DNA of 64,000 nucleotides. Source: Pseudoalteromonas nigrifaciens (GTDB lineage Bacteria; Pseudomonadota; Gammaproteobacteria; Enterobacterales; Alteromonadaceae). The notes beneath the pieces are model-generated. The model made no database searches and was not told the DNA's origin. It was given only the letters and a program-made list of their open reading frames with translations. Each line of letters begins with the position of its first letter. Position 1 is the first letter of the stretch. The stretch is taken from positions 186,001 to 250,000 of the forward strand of contig NZ_CP011037.1 in the NCBI RefSeq assembly GCF_002221505.1, given 5' to 3'. Of the stretch, positions 9,577 through 19,636 are shown one piece after another. The translations under genes were made by a program, and so were the position numbers.

Positions 9577-10876
9577 CGTTTAAAGTATCCAGCTGTGTGC
9601 TGGTATTTTCATTGCCTTGCCATTTATTAGTGTAAACAGCGTGCGGATCAAACTGCGCGGTTTGTTTTTCAATATTAAAGTGCCTACCACCACGCGGGTC
9701 GACCCCTACACCCGCTATATATTGCCAATTACCCCAATTAGCGGCTACATCGTAATCAATCAATTGTTGTTCAAAATAAGCCGCGCCATAGCGCCAATCA
9801 AGGCCAAGTTCGTTAACTAAACAACTTGCTGCAACTTGTCTTGCTCGGTTTGATATATAACCAGTAGCATTAAGCTCATTCATAATGGCATTGACTAATG
9901 GGTAGGGCGTTGAGCCATTACACCACGCTGCAAAGCGATTTGGCATAAACGTAGTAAGGGGCTTGGTTTGTTTTTGGCCTTTAAAGCTAAACAGGCTGTT
10001 GCCCGCATTGAGTGCATGCCATTTAAAATACTCTCGCCATAGCAATTCAAACTTAATCCAATAAGTAGATTCGTTTGCAATATGTTTATGTTCGTACTCT
10101 TCAACCGCTTTATAAACTTGCCGTGCACTTACACAGCCAAAGGCAAGCCAGGTACTAAATTTTGTGGTGTTATTAAAGCCATCAAGCTCGTTTCGAGTTG
10201 TTTTATAGGTACTTGGCAGTAAGCCCGAAAAGTACTGCGCTAAATGAGCTTGCACACTTTTAAATCCGCCGTGCATTATCGCGTTGTTGTCATCAGTATA
10301 TTCACTAAGCTCAATTGGTTTGGCCGCACATAATGTTATAGGTTGAGGGAGTAAACCTTTAGGCAGGGTTGAGGTTGTTATAGGTATGTTTACCGCCTCT
10401 ACTTTTTTTCTAAATGGGGTAAAGCTTTTAGGTAGCTCGTTTAAATCAAAAGGGAGATCACTTTGTTGAAATAGAGTATCTTGTTGAGTTGTTTTAAATA
10501 TGACATGTGAGCAATGTGCTTTTAGTCGGGCGAGTTGACGCTGCTCATAGGTTCCAACATGTTCACTGCACACTACTTCGTCAATGTGTTGCTCAGCTAT
10601 GCGCTGCTTTAAAACACTAAAAGTTTCGCCCTCAAGTACGTGAAGAGTTTGCCCGCGTTCAATAAGTGCTTGTTGCAGCTCAAATAAGCTTTGCATTAAA
10701 AACTGTTGTTTGTGCACGCCATATGGCTTTTGTTGGTGGTTATTATTTTTAAACCAGTGCGGGTTTATTACAAATACAATATCGAGCGCACATTGCCCAG
10801 TAGCAAGTTCGCTTAAAATAGGGTTGTCGTCTATTCGTAAATCGTTTTGTAGCCAATATAAAATACGTTTGCTCAT
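9557..10876 (-). CDS. Cryptochrome DASH / photolyase-family flavoprotein
   Basis: A member of the photolyase family that binds FAD and an antenna cofactor; CRY-DASH proteins repair cyclobutane dimers in single-stranded or looped DNA. The N-terminal photolyase domain starts W-L-Q-N-D-L-R-I-D-D-N; the C-terminal FAD domain ends with the CRY-DASH pattern D-Y-D-V-A-A-N-W-G-N-W-Q-Y-I-A-G-V-G and D-P-R-G-G-R-H-F-N. About 439 residues. The start is placed at ATG 10876 because M-S-K-R-I-L-Y-W is where the family begins; the longer frame to 10918 adds 14 unconserved residues. Transcribed alone, convergent with the YeiH-type gene. Confidence 0.92.
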   Translation of the reverse strand: MSKRILYWLQNDLRIDDNPILSELATGQCALDIVFVINPHWFKNNNHQQKPYGVHKQQFLMQSLFELQQALIERGQTLHVLEGETFSVLKQRIAEQHIDEVVCSEHVGTYEQRQLARLKAHCSHVIFKTTQQDTLFQQSDLPFDLNELPKSFTPFRKKVEAVNIPITTSTLPKGLLPQPITLCAAKPIELSEYTDDNNAIMHGGFKSVQAHLAQYFSGLLPSTYKTTRNELDGFNNTTKFSTWLAFGCVSARQVYKAVEEYEHKHIANESTYWIKFELLWREYFKWHALNAGNSLFSFKGQKQTKPLTTFMPNRFAAWCNGSTPYPLVNAIMNELNATGYISNRARQVAASCLVNELGLDWRYGAAYFEQQLIDYDVAANWGNWQYIAGVGVDPRGGRHFNIEKQTAQFDPHAVYTNKWQGNENTSTQLDTLNEVDWPI

Positions 10877-10973
10877 AGGTTTGCTCAGGTTTTTAAACTC
10901 TAAAGTGGTACGAAGCAAAAGCGGGTGAGGATTAATGGTTAGGTATTTTAATTAGCTCGGCAGTTTACTTAAC

Positions 10974-11006
10974 TAATAGAGACGGCTAAGTAAGCCGTCT
11001 CTATTA
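10974..11006. terminator. Strong hairpin between DUF885 and photolyase genes
   Basis: A perfect 14-bp stem (taatagagacggct / agccgtctctatta) with a 5-nt loop lies 4 nt past the DUF885 stop. There is no long T-tract, but position and stem strength suggest a terminator of the DUF885 gene. Confidence 0.6.
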
Positions 11007-11010
11007 AAAT

Positions 11011-12744
11011 TTAAATAGCTGATTTTTGCTCTGTTATCCAATCGTTTATTACATCTTCTAGCACTTCCATAGGGAGTGACCCTTGGCCGATTACGGTGTC
11101 GTGAAAGCTGCGTATATCAAACTTAGCACCTAGCTCTTTTTCGGCTTTTGCACGTAGTTCGCGTATTTTTATTTCGCCCATTTTGTAAGAGAGCGCTTGG
11201 CCTGGCCATGAAATATAACGATCTATTTGATCCTCGACCGCGCTTTGTGGCAAAGCAGTGTGATCTGCCAAGTAGTCAATTGCCTTTTGGCGGCTCCAGC
11301 CAAATGCATGAATACCGGTATCAACAACGAGTCTCACGGCACGCCACATTTCGTAACCTAAACGACCAAAGTCGCTGTATGGGTCTTGATAAAAGCCGGC
11401 TTCTTTACCTAAACGTTCGGTGTAAAGTGCCCAGCCTTCACCAAATGCTGAATGGCTAAGTGTGCGTCTAAATTCGGGTACATCTAACTCCATTGCAATA
11501 GCGTTTTGTAAATGGTGCCCTGGTATTGCCTCGTGCAGGCTTAGCGCTTCTAAATTATACAAAGGTTGCAATTTAGGTGTTGAGGCTAAAAAGTAAGTGC
11601 CAGGGGAGCGGTTATCAGCAGGTGGCATATAAAACGCGCCGCGACTCGCTGAGCCTTTTATAGTAAAGGTATTACGTGGTAAATGATTAAAATAGGTTGG
11701 TAACTTGCCATACATTTTTTGCGTAATAAAGGCTGTTTTTTCAAGCAGGTCTTGCGCGTCTGTTGCGTAAAATTGCTCGTCGGTTGCTAAAAATTCTAAA
11801 AAATCGCTGTAAGAGCCATCAAAGCCTACTTTATCAATGATGTTTTGCATTTGTGTTTTTATACGTGCCACTTCTTTTAAGCCAAGCTCGTGTATTTGCT
11901 TTGGTGTGGCATTGGTTGTGGTGTAGTAATTAACTGTATATTTGTAATACTCAAGCCCGCCTTTAACGCTTGAAATACCCGGCTGCGCTCTACAGTTAGG
12001 CATGTAATCGTTTTCAAAAAAGTCGTAAAAGTGTTGATAAGCCGGAACTACTTTTGAGCTAATTAAGGCTTTTGCTTTGTTTTGGTATGTTGCCTTTTGC
12101 TCTGCTGTAAATGTATTTGGTATGCGTGTAAAGGGCTCGTATAAGGCGCTGTTTTCAGGTTGCTTAACAATATGAGCGTTAATACTCTGGCTGTAATTTT
12201 CAAATGTTTTGCAGTAGTGCGTGTAACCCTTTTCAATACCTTCTTTCATCAAGTTAATGTTTTCTTGATTAAAGCGAGGGTAGTCGGCAAGGCTTACTAA
12301 AAATGCGTTGTAATCATCAGGCGTTAAAAACGCCATATTAGCCGGTGCTTCGGCAAAGTAAGTATGCCAGCCACTTAAAAAGTTAACTTGAAAATACTTA
12401 TCTTGAAAAAGGTAGCTTTGCTGCTCTGTTTCTCGCTCATATTTAAATAAACGATAGTTCATTAGCTGCTCGCTATTGAGCGTTTTAGGGTCAATACTAG
12501 CTAAGTTTTTTAACACACTGTTGTTGTAAGCTTGGCGCTTCGCAATGGCTTGCTCGGTCCAATGTGGCAATGTACCACTGGGTTTCCAGCCGTCTGGATC
12601 GGTACGAAAGAATATTTTTTCGGCTTTTGCATTTTGCCAATGGTTATCAATAATCGTTTTTAAATCAGTGTTACTGTCGGCTAGGCTTGGTAGTGGTGCA
12701 ACAGCTAAACAAATAGCTAAAATACTTTTTTTAAACATAGTCAT
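11011..12744 (-). CDS. DUF885 family secreted metallopeptidase-like protein
   Basis: A 577-residue protein with a signal peptide (about residues 1-22, ending P-S-L-A-D), so periplasmic. The DUF885 signature is clear: L-H-E-A-I-P-G-H-H near residue 403, an HExxxxH-type zinc site, and G-E-G-W-A-L-Y-T-E near residue 443, which supplies a further Glu. The family resembles thermolysin-like/M3 zinc peptidases, though its substrates are mostly unknown. Two in-frame ATG codons (12744 and 12738) are possible starts. Single-gene unit. Confidence 0.9.
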   Translation of the reverse strand: MTMFKKSILAICLAVAPLPSLADSNTDLKTIIDNHWQNAKAEKIFFRTDPDGWKPSGTLPHWTEQAIAKRQAYNNSVLKNLASIDPKTLNSEQLMNYRLFKYERETEQQSYLFQDKYFQVNFLSGWHTYFAEAPANMAFLTPDDYNAFLVSLADYPRFNQENINLMKEGIEKGYTHYCKTFENYSQSINAHIVKQPENSALYEPFTRIPNTFTAEQKATYQNKAKALISSKVVPAYQHFYDFFENDYMPNCRAQPGISSVKGGLEYYKYTVNYYTTTNATPKQIHELGLKEVARIKTQMQNIIDKVGFDGSYSDFLEFLATDEQFYATDAQDLLEKTAFITQKMYGKLPTYFNHLPRNTFTIKGSASRGAFYMPPADNRSPGTYFLASTPKLQPLYNLEALSLHEAIPGHHLQNAIAMELDVPEFRRTLSHSAFGEGWALYTERLGKEAGFYQDPYSDFGRLGYEMWRAVRLVVDTGIHAFGWSRQKAIDYLADHTALPQSAVEDQIDRYISWPGQALSYKMGEIKIRELRAKAEKELGAKFDIRSFHDTVIGQGSLPMEVLEDVINDWITEQKSAI

Positions 12745-12954
12745 CCGTTATTGGCGAGTTAGTCGCGCTTTTTTATTTTAATTTGTGCTCAATATAGTAC
12801 CAAGTTAACTTAATCAATGCGCTTACTTTTATAACTTGTGCCTCTAGGCTTTACTTTTTGATTGAACAAATTTCACTTCATAACTGATTGGGGCACTAGT
12901 TTATTGTTTTATCAGCGTTTAGAATGATAAAAACTAATTATAATAAAGGTCGTC

Positions 12955-13542
12955 ATGTTTAATAAAGTAATAACGCTGATTGATGAAGCGAATAACCAAG
13001 ACCCAAATACTGAGCAGCACAATGGAGAAAGTTTTCCAAAAGAGTATTTATACTCACAGCGTATGAGCGAAATGCTAACTCGCTTTAAACCTGATGCCGA
13101 TGAGCTTATGCAAATTGCAGTGCGTGCACAGCATATTCAGCGTTGGAAGTCGCCACGTAGCGATTTTGAAATGAATAAACAGGGTTATCATCAATGGCGC
13201 AGTGCTCTTTATATTTTTCATGCGTCACTAGTCGTTGAATTAATGAAACAAGCTGGGTTTAGCGATACAGACCAAAACCGTGTTTATAACGCTGTTGCTA
13301 AAAAAGATATTAAGCGCAATCTAGACAGCCAATTAGTAGAAGATGTAGCAAGTTTGGTGTTTATTGAGCATTACATGCTTGGGTTTGCCAATGCAAAACC
13401 AGATTATAATGAAGAAAAATGGATGGGTATCATTCGCCGTACATGGCAAAAAATGTCTGATGAAGCGCATGAGTTTGTACTTACAGGTAAGATTACATTA
13501 CCGGCGCCGCTTGTTGGGCTTATTCATAAAGCGGTTGCGTAA
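12955..13542 (+). CDS. DUF4202 family protein
   Basis: A 195-residue soluble protein of the DUF4202 family, recognised from the opening I-D-x-A-N-N-Q-D-P-N, the central A-Q-H-I-Q-R-W-x-x-P-R segment near residue 55 and E-H-Y-M-L near residue 135. His-rich motifs of this kind suggest a metal-dependent HD-like helical protein, but no function is established. Transcribed alone; it ends at a bidirectional hairpin facing der. Confidence 0.85.
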   Translation: MFNKVITLIDEANNQDPNTEQHNGESFPKEYLYSQRMSEMLTRFKPDADELMQIAVRAQHIQRWKSPRSDFEMNKQGYHQWRSALYIFHASLVVELMKQAGFSDTDQNRVYNAVAKKDIKRNLDSQLVEDVASLVFIEHYMLGFANAKPDYNEEKWMGIIRRTWQKMSDEAHEFVLTGKITLPAPLVGLIHKAVA

Positions 13543-13549
13543 TACTTTA

Positions 13550-13594
13550 TTTTAAACAAAAAAATGGCGTACATTTAATGTACGCCATTTAATA
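13550..13594. terminator. Bidirectional terminator between DUF4202 gene and der
   Basis: A perfect 12-bp stem (aaatggcgtaca / tgtacgccattt, 13562-13590) with a 5-nt loop. The A-run before it gives a strong T-tract for minus-strand transcripts from der; the weaker tttt after it serves the plus-strand gene. Confidence 0.8.
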
Positions 13595-13597
13595 TTT

Positions 13598-13641
13598 TAG
13601 TACCTAGTACCTAGTACCTAGTACCTAGTACCTAGTACCTA
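13598..13641. repeat. Heptamer tandem repeat at the 3' end of der
   Basis: Six exact head-to-tail copies of TAGTACC (13598-13639) and a two-base remnant. On the minus strand the array begins in the der stop codon and runs to the terminator hairpin, so it forms the der 3' untranslated region. Confidence 0.95.
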
Positions 13642-15102
13642 TTTGTTACGGTTTTCTTTACTAAACGCACGAATTTTACGTTTTTGCGATAGTGTTATTT
13701 TATTAACACGTCCGGCAAATGGGTTATCACCTTCTCTAAATTCGATTTTGATAGGTGTGCCCATAATTTTCAGTGCTTTACGGTAGTAGTTCATTAGGTA
13801 GCGTTTATAGCTATCAGGTAAATCATGAACTTGGTTACCATGAATAACGATACGTGGTGGGTTATAACCACCGGCATGCGCATATTTAAGCTTAACACGG
13901 CGACCACGAACAAGTGGCGGCTGATGATCTGCTTGTGCCATGTCCATAATACGACGTAACATTGCGGTGCTTATACGCTTAGTAGCTGATTCGTACGCTT
14001 CATCTACCGACTCAAATAAATGACCTACGCCAGTACCGTGTAATGCCGATATAAAGTGCAGGCGGGCAAAGTCGATAAAGCCTAAGCGACGATCTAGTTC
14101 TGATTTAATACGATCTTTAACATAATCGTCTAAGCCATCCCATTTGTTCACCGCAATAACCAGTGAACGGCCAGAGTTAAGTGCAAAACCTAATAAGCTT
14201 AAATCTTGATCAGAAATACCCGCACGAGCATCAACGACTAATAACACTACGTTACAGTCTTCAATTGCTTGTAGGGTTTTAATCACTGAGAACTTTTCAA
14301 CCACGTCGCTTACTTTTTTACGCTTACGCACACCAGCTGTGTCGATTAAAATATATTCTTTGTCGTTACGGGTCATCGGAATATAAATAGAATCGCGGGT
14401 TGTGCCTGGCATATCGTAAACAATTACACGTTCTTCACCGAGTATACGGTTGGTAAGTGTTGACTTGCCTACGTTAGGACGACCAATAATGGCTAGCTTT
14501 ACAGGTTTGTCTGCAAATGCTTGATGAGAGTCATCTTCACTGTCTTCTTGGTATAAATCGATAAGCTCTTCATCATCGTTACTTACATCTTCATCAAGCG
14601 CCGCTAATTCAGCAATTAAAGGCTGTAGCGTTTGCTCAAGTAATAACGTAATACCGCGGCCATGTGATGCAGCAATATGATGAATTTCGCCCAGCGATAA
14701 TTGATAGAACTCAGCGCAGTTTGAATCGGCGTCAATACCGTCGGTTTTGTTAGCAACCACAAAGCATTTTTTCTCTTGCTTGCGCAAGTGATTAGCAATG
14801 GCTTGGTCAGCTACTGTCATACCTACACGGGCATCAACTAAAAACAGTACTATATCGGCTTCTTCAATGGCGAGCAGAGACTGATCAGCCATTTCGATTT
14901 CAATGCCTTCTTCAGAACCATCAATACCACCCGTGTCTACCACGATAAATTCATAGCCATCGTAATTTGCTTGGCCATATTTTCTATCACGAGTTAAACC
15001 TGGAAAATCGGCTACGAGCGCGTCACGAGTACGTGTTAAACGGTTAAATAATGTGGATTTGCCCACATTGGGTCGCCCAACTAGAGCGATCACGGGAAGC
15101 AT
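13639..15102 (-). CDS. der: Ribosome-assembly GTPase Der (EngA)
   Basis: Essential GTPase for maturation of the 50S ribosomal subunit. The 487-residue protein has the diagnostic pair of GTPase domains: first P-loop G-R-P-N-V-G-K-S-T near residue 8 with N-K-T-D later, and second P-loop G-R-P-N-V-G-K-S-T near residue 207 with N-K-W-D, then a C-terminal KH-like domain rich in Lys and Arg. An acidic linker lies between the G domains. It follows bamB as in other gammaproteobacteria, but a terminator-like hairpin lies between them. The TAG stop merges into a heptamer repeat. Confidence 0.98.
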   Translation of the reverse strand: MLPVIALVGRPNVGKSTLFNRLTRTRDALVADFPGLTRDRKYGQANYDGYEFIVVDTGGIDGSEEGIEIEMADQSLLAIEEADIVLFLVDARVGMTVADQAIANHLRKQEKKCFVVANKTDGIDADSNCAEFYQLSLGEIHHIAASHGRGITLLLEQTLQPLIAELAALDEDVSNDDEELIDLYQEDSEDDSHQAFADKPVKLAIIGRPNVGKSTLTNRILGEERVIVYDMPGTTRDSIYIPMTRNDKEYILIDTAGVRKRKKVSDVVEKFSVIKTLQAIEDCNVVLLVVDARAGISDQDLSLLGFALNSGRSLVIAVNKWDGLDDYVKDRIKSELDRRLGFIDFARLHFISALHGTGVGHLFESVDEAYESATKRISTAMLRRIMDMAQADHQPPLVRGRRVKLKYAHAGGYNPPRIVIHGNQVHDLPDSYKRYLMNYYRKALKIMGTPIKIEFREGDNPFAGRVNKITLSQKRKIRAFSKENRNK

Positions 15103-15120
15103 AAACTACCTCTTTAAAAA

Positions 15121-15150
15121 ACAACAAAAGGCTTCGCGTTGCGAAGCCTT
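15121..15150 (-). terminator. Terminator/attenuator hairpin between bamB and der
   Basis: On the minus strand a 10-bp stem (aaggcttcgc, loop aac, gcgaagcctt) is followed by ttttgttgtttttt. It ends only 18 nt before the der start codon, leaving no room for a promoter after it. Confidence 0.75.
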
Positions 15151-15195
15151 ACAAAAAATAATTAACTATTAGTGGGTTATACTAATAATCATAAG

Positions 15196-16374
15196 TTAGT
15201 TTGGTATTTGTACCGCACTAACTTCCCCATCTCGGGTATATAAAATCAGTTTATCGTTGGCAACAACAGGCTCAACAAAAAAGCCTGAACTGTCAAAGTC
15301 TTCACGAGATACTAGCTCGCCAGTGACTTTATTTAGCCAATGTAGGTTACCTTCTTGATCACCTAACGCTAAATATTCACCTGCAACTGCAGGGCCTGTT
15401 AAATACCAACCACGTAGAGCGGGTTGGCTCCAACGTTCAATACCTGAATCTTTATCCAATGCGTAAATAACACCGTTGCTATCTACTACATAAATACTTT
15501 GTGCATCCATGGCAATATCGCGGTAACTGCTGTATTCACGTTTCCATACAATATTACCAGAACGAATATCAACTGCCGCTAGGTTACCATTATAAGCAAT
15601 AGCATAAGCGTATGGGCCGCTAATAAGTGGTTGTGTGTCTACATCAACTAGACGCTCAAACTCTGAAGCACCTTTAGCAACTGCAATTTCGGCACTCCAT
15701 GCAGAGTAACCACTGTCTGAAATTAATACGCTTAATTTGCCGGTTTCTAGGCCAACTAATACACCACCATTTGCAACAGTAGGCGCGCTTTGTCCACGTA
15801 AGGTTAGCGCAGGTACTTCTTGCTCAAAGCGCCAGCGTTCTTCACCCGTATCAGGATGAAGGGCTAATAACTTACCCGAAGCTAAATTTACAAATACCAA
15901 ACCGTCACCGGCAGCTGGTTTTGAAAGTGCTTCACCGGGTACGTTTTTACGCCAAACTTCTTCACCAGTTTCACGATCTAGAGCAATAACATAGCCATGC
16001 TCCGAACCTAAATATATTTTACCATAAGCTTGTAATATTCCGCCCGATAATTTTGCACTATCGTTATCGGCCCATGGCCAAAACGATACATCTTGGCGCA
16101 CATCGCTTTTCCATAGCGTATCGCCATTTTCTAGCTTAAGTGCTTTTACTTGGCCTTCGCGGTTAGCAACGTATACGGTATCTTTATATACAGCAGGTGA
16201 TAAGCGTGAAAAATAATGCTCTACACCATTACCAATTGATTCTTGCCATACAATATTAGTTTCGAACTGGTTGGCTATTTCAGGCAGAACCAGTTCTTCT
16301 TCGTCATCACTTGACGAGCAACCCATTAAAGTTGCCATGCAAAGTGCAAGCGTTGCGATTGTTATTTTTTTCAT
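15196..16374 (-). CDS. bamB: Outer-membrane assembly lipoprotein BamB
   Basis: Lipoprotein of the BAM complex, which inserts beta-barrel proteins into the outer membrane. The 392-residue protein starts with a lipoprotein signal peptide and lipobox L-M-G-C (C19), then an acidic linker. The rest is a series of PQQ-like beta-propeller repeats with recurrent A-x-D/N-x-x-T/S-G-x-x-x-W blades (for example A-L-D-R-E-T-G-E-E-V-W-R). It lies 10 nt after yfgM and before der, the usual order, so it is probably co-transcribed with yfgM. Confidence 0.96.
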   Translation of the reverse strand: MKKITIATLALCMATLMGCSSSDDEEELVLPEIANQFETNIVWQESIGNGVEHYFSRLSPAVYKDTVYVANREGQVKALKLENGDTLWKSDVRQDVSFWPWADNDSAKLSGGILQAYGKIYLGSEHGYVIALDRETGEEVWRKNVPGEALSKPAAGDGLVFVNLASGKLLALHPDTGEERWRFEQEVPALTLRGQSAPTVANGGVLVGLETGKLSVLISDSGYSAWSAEIAVAKGASEFERLVDVDTQPLISGPYAYAIAYNGNLAAVDIRSGNIVWKREYSSYRDIAMDAQSIYVVDSNGVIYALDKDSGIERWSQPALRGWYLTGPAVAGEYLALGDQEGNLHWLNKVTGELVSREDFDSSGFFVEPVVANDKLILYTRDGEVSAVQIPN

Positions 16375-16384
16375 AGCTAAAACC

Positions 16385-17005
16385 TTATGCCGCTGGGCTT
16401 GTTACTGCTAGGTCATCTAACTTAATTTGTAATAGTAGATTACTGGTTAGTCCACCGGCATCAACCGCTGCTTGATATGCTGCGCGAGCTTGTTTTTTGT
16501 CGCCTTGCTTAGTGTAAATATCACCCTTAAGCTCTGCAACATTGGCAGAAAATGCGTCAGGTAATGATGCATTTAACGACGTTAGCGCTTCATCATACTG
16601 CTGCTGGGCAATTTGAACGCGAGCTAGGCGTGTAATAGCAATGGCTTTTAATTCATCGTTTTTTACGTTAGACACTATCCAGCTTAGCTTTTCGCTTGCG
16701 GCGTCTAGGTCATTTGCTTCTACAGCATCTTTAGCCGCTACAAATGCAGCTAACGTTGCGTAGTTGGTATCTTTATTTTCGCTAATAAACGTATCAGCTG
16801 ACGATAATACACTTTCGCCTGAAACCAATGTTGTGTAAGCGTCTGATGCTTGCTCAGCTGTGGTAATTTGGTTTTGGTTATACGCTTTCCAGCCATATAA
16901 ACCACCTAAACCTACAATTACACCTAGTGCAAGAGAAAGGCCGTTTTCACGGAAAAAGCGCTTTATGGCTTCGGCTTGTTGTTCTTCTGTTGAATAAATA
17001 TCCAT
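16385..17005 (-). CDS. yfgM: YfgM, SecYEG-associated TPR protein
   Basis: A 206-residue single-pass inner-membrane protein: a short cytoplasmic N-terminus (Y-S-T-E-E-Q-Q-A-E-A-I-K-R-F-F), a transmembrane helix near residues 24-43 (L-A-L-G-V-I-V-G-L-G-G-L-Y-G-W) and a periplasmic TPR-like domain. In E. coli YfgM works with PpiD beside the SecYEG translocon. Located between hisS and bamB as in other gammaproteobacteria. Confidence 0.95.
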   Translation of the reverse strand: MDIYSTEEQQAEAIKRFFRENGLSLALGVIVGLGGLYGWKAYNQNQITTAEQASDAYTTLVSGESVLSSADTFISENKDTNYATLAAFVAAKDAVEANDLDAASEKLSWIVSNVKNDELKAIAITRLARVQIAQQQYDEALTSLNASLPDAFSANVAELKGDIYTKQGDKKQARAAYQAAVDAGGLTSNLLLQIKLDDLAVTSPAA

Positions 17006-17052
17006 TTTTACCTCTGTGATAGCTTTGGCATTAATATGCTTTTATTAAAATA

Positions 17053-18333
17053 TTAGCTATTAATAAGCTCTGCTAATAGCGCTTTAGCTTGTTCTAATTC
17101 TAATGTGACTTGTTCTTTACGCTCGCGTAAATACTTAATGGTCACAACGCCTTGTTCTAATTCATCTTCACCGATAATAACGGCAACGAGTGCATCGCTT
17201 TTATCAGCACGTTTTAATTGTTTTTTAAAGTTGCCGCCGCCAGCATGCACCATAACGCGTAAGTTTGGCACATCGCGTCGAAGCGTCGCTGCAATAATAG
17301 GTGCTTGAATACTGGCTTTGTCGCCCATTGATGCTAAATATACATCAGCATTACGACGAATATCACCTACACACTCAAGTGCTTGTAGCAGTAGCACTAA
17401 GCGCTCAAGGCCCATTGCAAAACCTACTGCAGGGGTCGCTTTTCCACCAAGTTGCTCAACTAAGCCATCGTAACGGCCACCGGCACACACAGTACCTTGC
17501 GCGCCTAAGCTGTCGGTGATCCATTCAAACACAGTGCGGTTGTAATAATCTAAACCACGTACCAGTTTTTCGTTAATCGTGTATTTGACGCCGGCTGCGT
17601 CTAAACGTTCACATAAATTTGCAAAATGTTCTTTTGATTCAGTGTCTAAATGCTCAGATAGCTTAGGTGCATTAATTAAAATTGCTTGCACGTCAGGGTT
17701 TTTGCTATCAAGTACACGTAGCGGGTTTGAATACATGCGACGTTTTGAATCTTCGTCTAGTACATCAAGGTGTTGCTCAAGATAGGCAACCAGTGCATCA
17801 CGGTAATTGGCACGTGCTTCGTTTGAACCTAACGAGTTAAGCTCTAAACGTACATGTTCGCTAATCCCAAACGATTCCCATAATTGCGCTGTAAGTAAAA
17901 TAACTTCTGCATCTATGTCGGCACTCGCAATACCAAAGGTTTCTAAACCAAATTGGTGAAACTGGCGATAGCGGCCTTTTTGCGGACGTTCATGGCGAAA
18001 CATTGGGCCCATATACCAAAGGCGTTGCTCTTGGTTATACAGTAAGCCATTTTCGTTTCCTGCGCGTACACACACAGCGGTGCCTTCTGGGCGAAGCGTA
18101 AGTAAGTCGCCATTACGATCGGCAAAGGTGTACATTTCTTTTTCTACTATATCGGTTACTTCACCAATAGAGCGTTTAAATAGGTCGGTTGATTCTACAA
18201 TTGGAAAACGAATTTCTTGATAACCGAACGACGCAACGGTTTCGCGTAAAATATTTTCTACTTTTTGCCAAACTTGAGTATCGCCTGGTAGGCAATCGTT
18301 CATACCGCGAACTGCTTGAATTTGTTTTGCCAC
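17053..18333 (-). CDS. hisS: Histidyl-tRNA synthetase
   Basis: Class II aminoacyl-tRNA synthetase that charges tRNA-His. The 426-residue protein shows motif 2 ([15 protein letters not shown]), the histidine loops R-P-E-G-T near residue 81, [14 protein letters not shown] near residue 257 and [13 protein letters not shown], and a C-terminal anticodon-binding domain. Length is normal. It lies between ispG and yfgM; a 180-nt gap upstream probably contains its own promoter. Confidence 0.98.
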   Translation of the reverse strand: MAKQIQAVRGMNDCLPGDTQVWQKVENILRETVASFGYQEIRFPIVESTDLFKRSIGEVTDIVEKEMYTFADRNGDLLTLRPEGTAVCVRAGNENGLLYNQEQRLWYMGPMFRHERPQKGRYRQFHQFGLETFGIASADIDAEVILLTAQLWESFGISEHVRLELNSLGSNEARANYRDALVAYLEQHLDVLDEDSKRRMYSNPLRVLDSKNPDVQAILINAPKLSEHLDTESKEHFANLCERLDAAGVKYTINEKLVRGLDYYNRTVFEWITDSLGAQGTVCAGGRYDGLVEQLGGKATPAVGFAMGLERLVLLLQALECVGDIRRNADVYLASMGDKASIQAPIIAATLRRDVPNLRVMVHAGGGNFKKQLKRADKSDALVAVIIGEDELEQGVVTIKYLRERKEQVTLELEQAKALLAELINS

Positions 18334-18512
18334 TGCTAAATCCTAAAAACTGTTGTTGTACAATGCTTGACTGCGACAACATAAAACTAAAAAAATTGAC
18401 CCGATATTATAACCCTAATTTACACGTAAATGCGAGCTTAGAGGCGCGCTATTGCTAAGTTACCCAGCGATAGCACAATTTAAATAAAGGCCAAACTAAC
18501 TAATTAAAGGTG

Positions 18513-19631
18513 TTACTCAACGATTTTAATATCGATAGGTGTTTGGTTTTGTTTTTTTGCAATAAAATCGCGCACGTAGCCTTCAAGTTGTTCAACAATA
18601 TTATTGTTATCTATGCGGGCTTTTTGGCGTTCGCCATTAATATATAATCCTGAGCGACGACTAGCGCCGGCTAAACCAATATCACTTACCAATGCTTCGC
18701 CAGGGCCGTTTACTACACAGCCAATCACTGAGACCGAAACCGGTTCAATAATATCCTCTAAGCGCTCTTCTAATTGGTTCATGGTGCTAACTACATCAAA
18801 CTCTTGGCGAGAGCAGCTAGGGCAAGCAATAAAGTTAATACCGCGAGAACGAATACGCAGTGATTTTAAAATATCAAAACCAACTTTAATTTCTTGCACC
18901 GGATCGGCTGCCAACGAAACACGTAGCGTATCGCCAATTCCTTCGGCAAGTAACATGCCTAAACCGACTGCAGATTTAACTGAGCCTGAGCGCATGCCAC
19001 CGGCTTCGGTGATACCTAAATGCAGAGGTTGGTCTATTTCTTTTGCTAGCAAGCGATAAGCACCTACAGCTAAAAACACGTCAGACGCTTTTACTGATAT
19101 TTTAAATTGATCAAAGTCTAAACGGCGCAATATATTTACATGGCGCATTGCCGACTCTAATAATGCCTCGGGCGAAGGCTCGCCGTATTTTTCTTGTAAA
19201 TCGCGCTCTAATGAGCCGCCATTTACACCAATACGAATAGGAATGTTGTGCTCGCGAGCCGCATCTACCACAGCCCTAATTCGCTCTTCGCTGCCAATAT
19301 TACCTGGGTTAATACGCAGACAATCTACGCCATATTTTGCCACTTTTAAGGCAATTCGGTAATCAAAGTGAATATCGGCTACTAACGGTATAGTTACCTG
19401 CTCTTTAATGCTTTTGAATGCTTCGGCGGCGTCCATAGTTGGTACAGATACGCGCACAATATCGGCGCCGGCATCTTGTATTGCCTGAATCTGTGCTACG
19501 GTTGCATCCACATCCATAGTGTCGGTGTTAGTCATTGACTGCACGGCAATGGGTGCGCCATCACCTATAGGTACATTACCAACATTAATACGGGTTGATT
19601 TTCTGCGTTTAATTGGGGATTCTGAAAACAT
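18513..19631 (-). CDS. ispG: 4-hydroxy-3-methylbut-2-enyl diphosphate synthase (IspG)
   Basis: Iron-sulfur enzyme of the MEP isoprenoid pathway; it converts methylerythritol cyclodiphosphate to HMBPP. The 372-residue protein has the N-terminal TIM-barrel start ([20 protein letters not shown]) and the [4Fe-4S] ligands in [11 protein letters not shown] and [10 protein letters not shown] near residues 269-312. It starts 5 nt after the end of rodZ, so the two are translationally close, as in other gammaproteobacteria. Confidence 0.98.
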   Translation of the reverse strand: MFSESPIKRRKSTRINVGNVPIGDGAPIAVQSMTNTDTMDVDATVAQIQAIQDAGADIVRVSVPTMDAAEAFKSIKEQVTIPLVADIHFDYRIALKVAKYGVDCLRINPGNIGSEERIRAVVDAAREHNIPIRIGVNGGSLERDLQEKYGEPSPEALLESAMRHVNILRRLDFDQFKISVKASDVFLAVGAYRLLAKEIDQPLHLGITEAGGMRSGSVKSAVGLGMLLAEGIGDTLRVSLAADPVQEIKVGFDILKSLRIRSRGINFIACPSCSRQEFDVVSTMNQLEERLEDIIEPVSVSVIGCVVNGPGEALVSDIGLAGASRRSGLYINGERQKARIDNNNIVEQLEGYVRDFIAKKQNQTPIDIKIVE

Positions 19632-19636
19632 AGCGG

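Noticed and set aside
13598..13641. Short direct repeats as a CRISPR array
   Set aside because: Seven-base units without spacers; a simple tandem repeat. No CRISPR-like array seen elsewhere.
18604..19059. 151-codon plus-strand ORF opposite ispG
   Set aside because: Lies entirely over the ispG coding region, including its Fe-S motifs, so it is a shadow frame.
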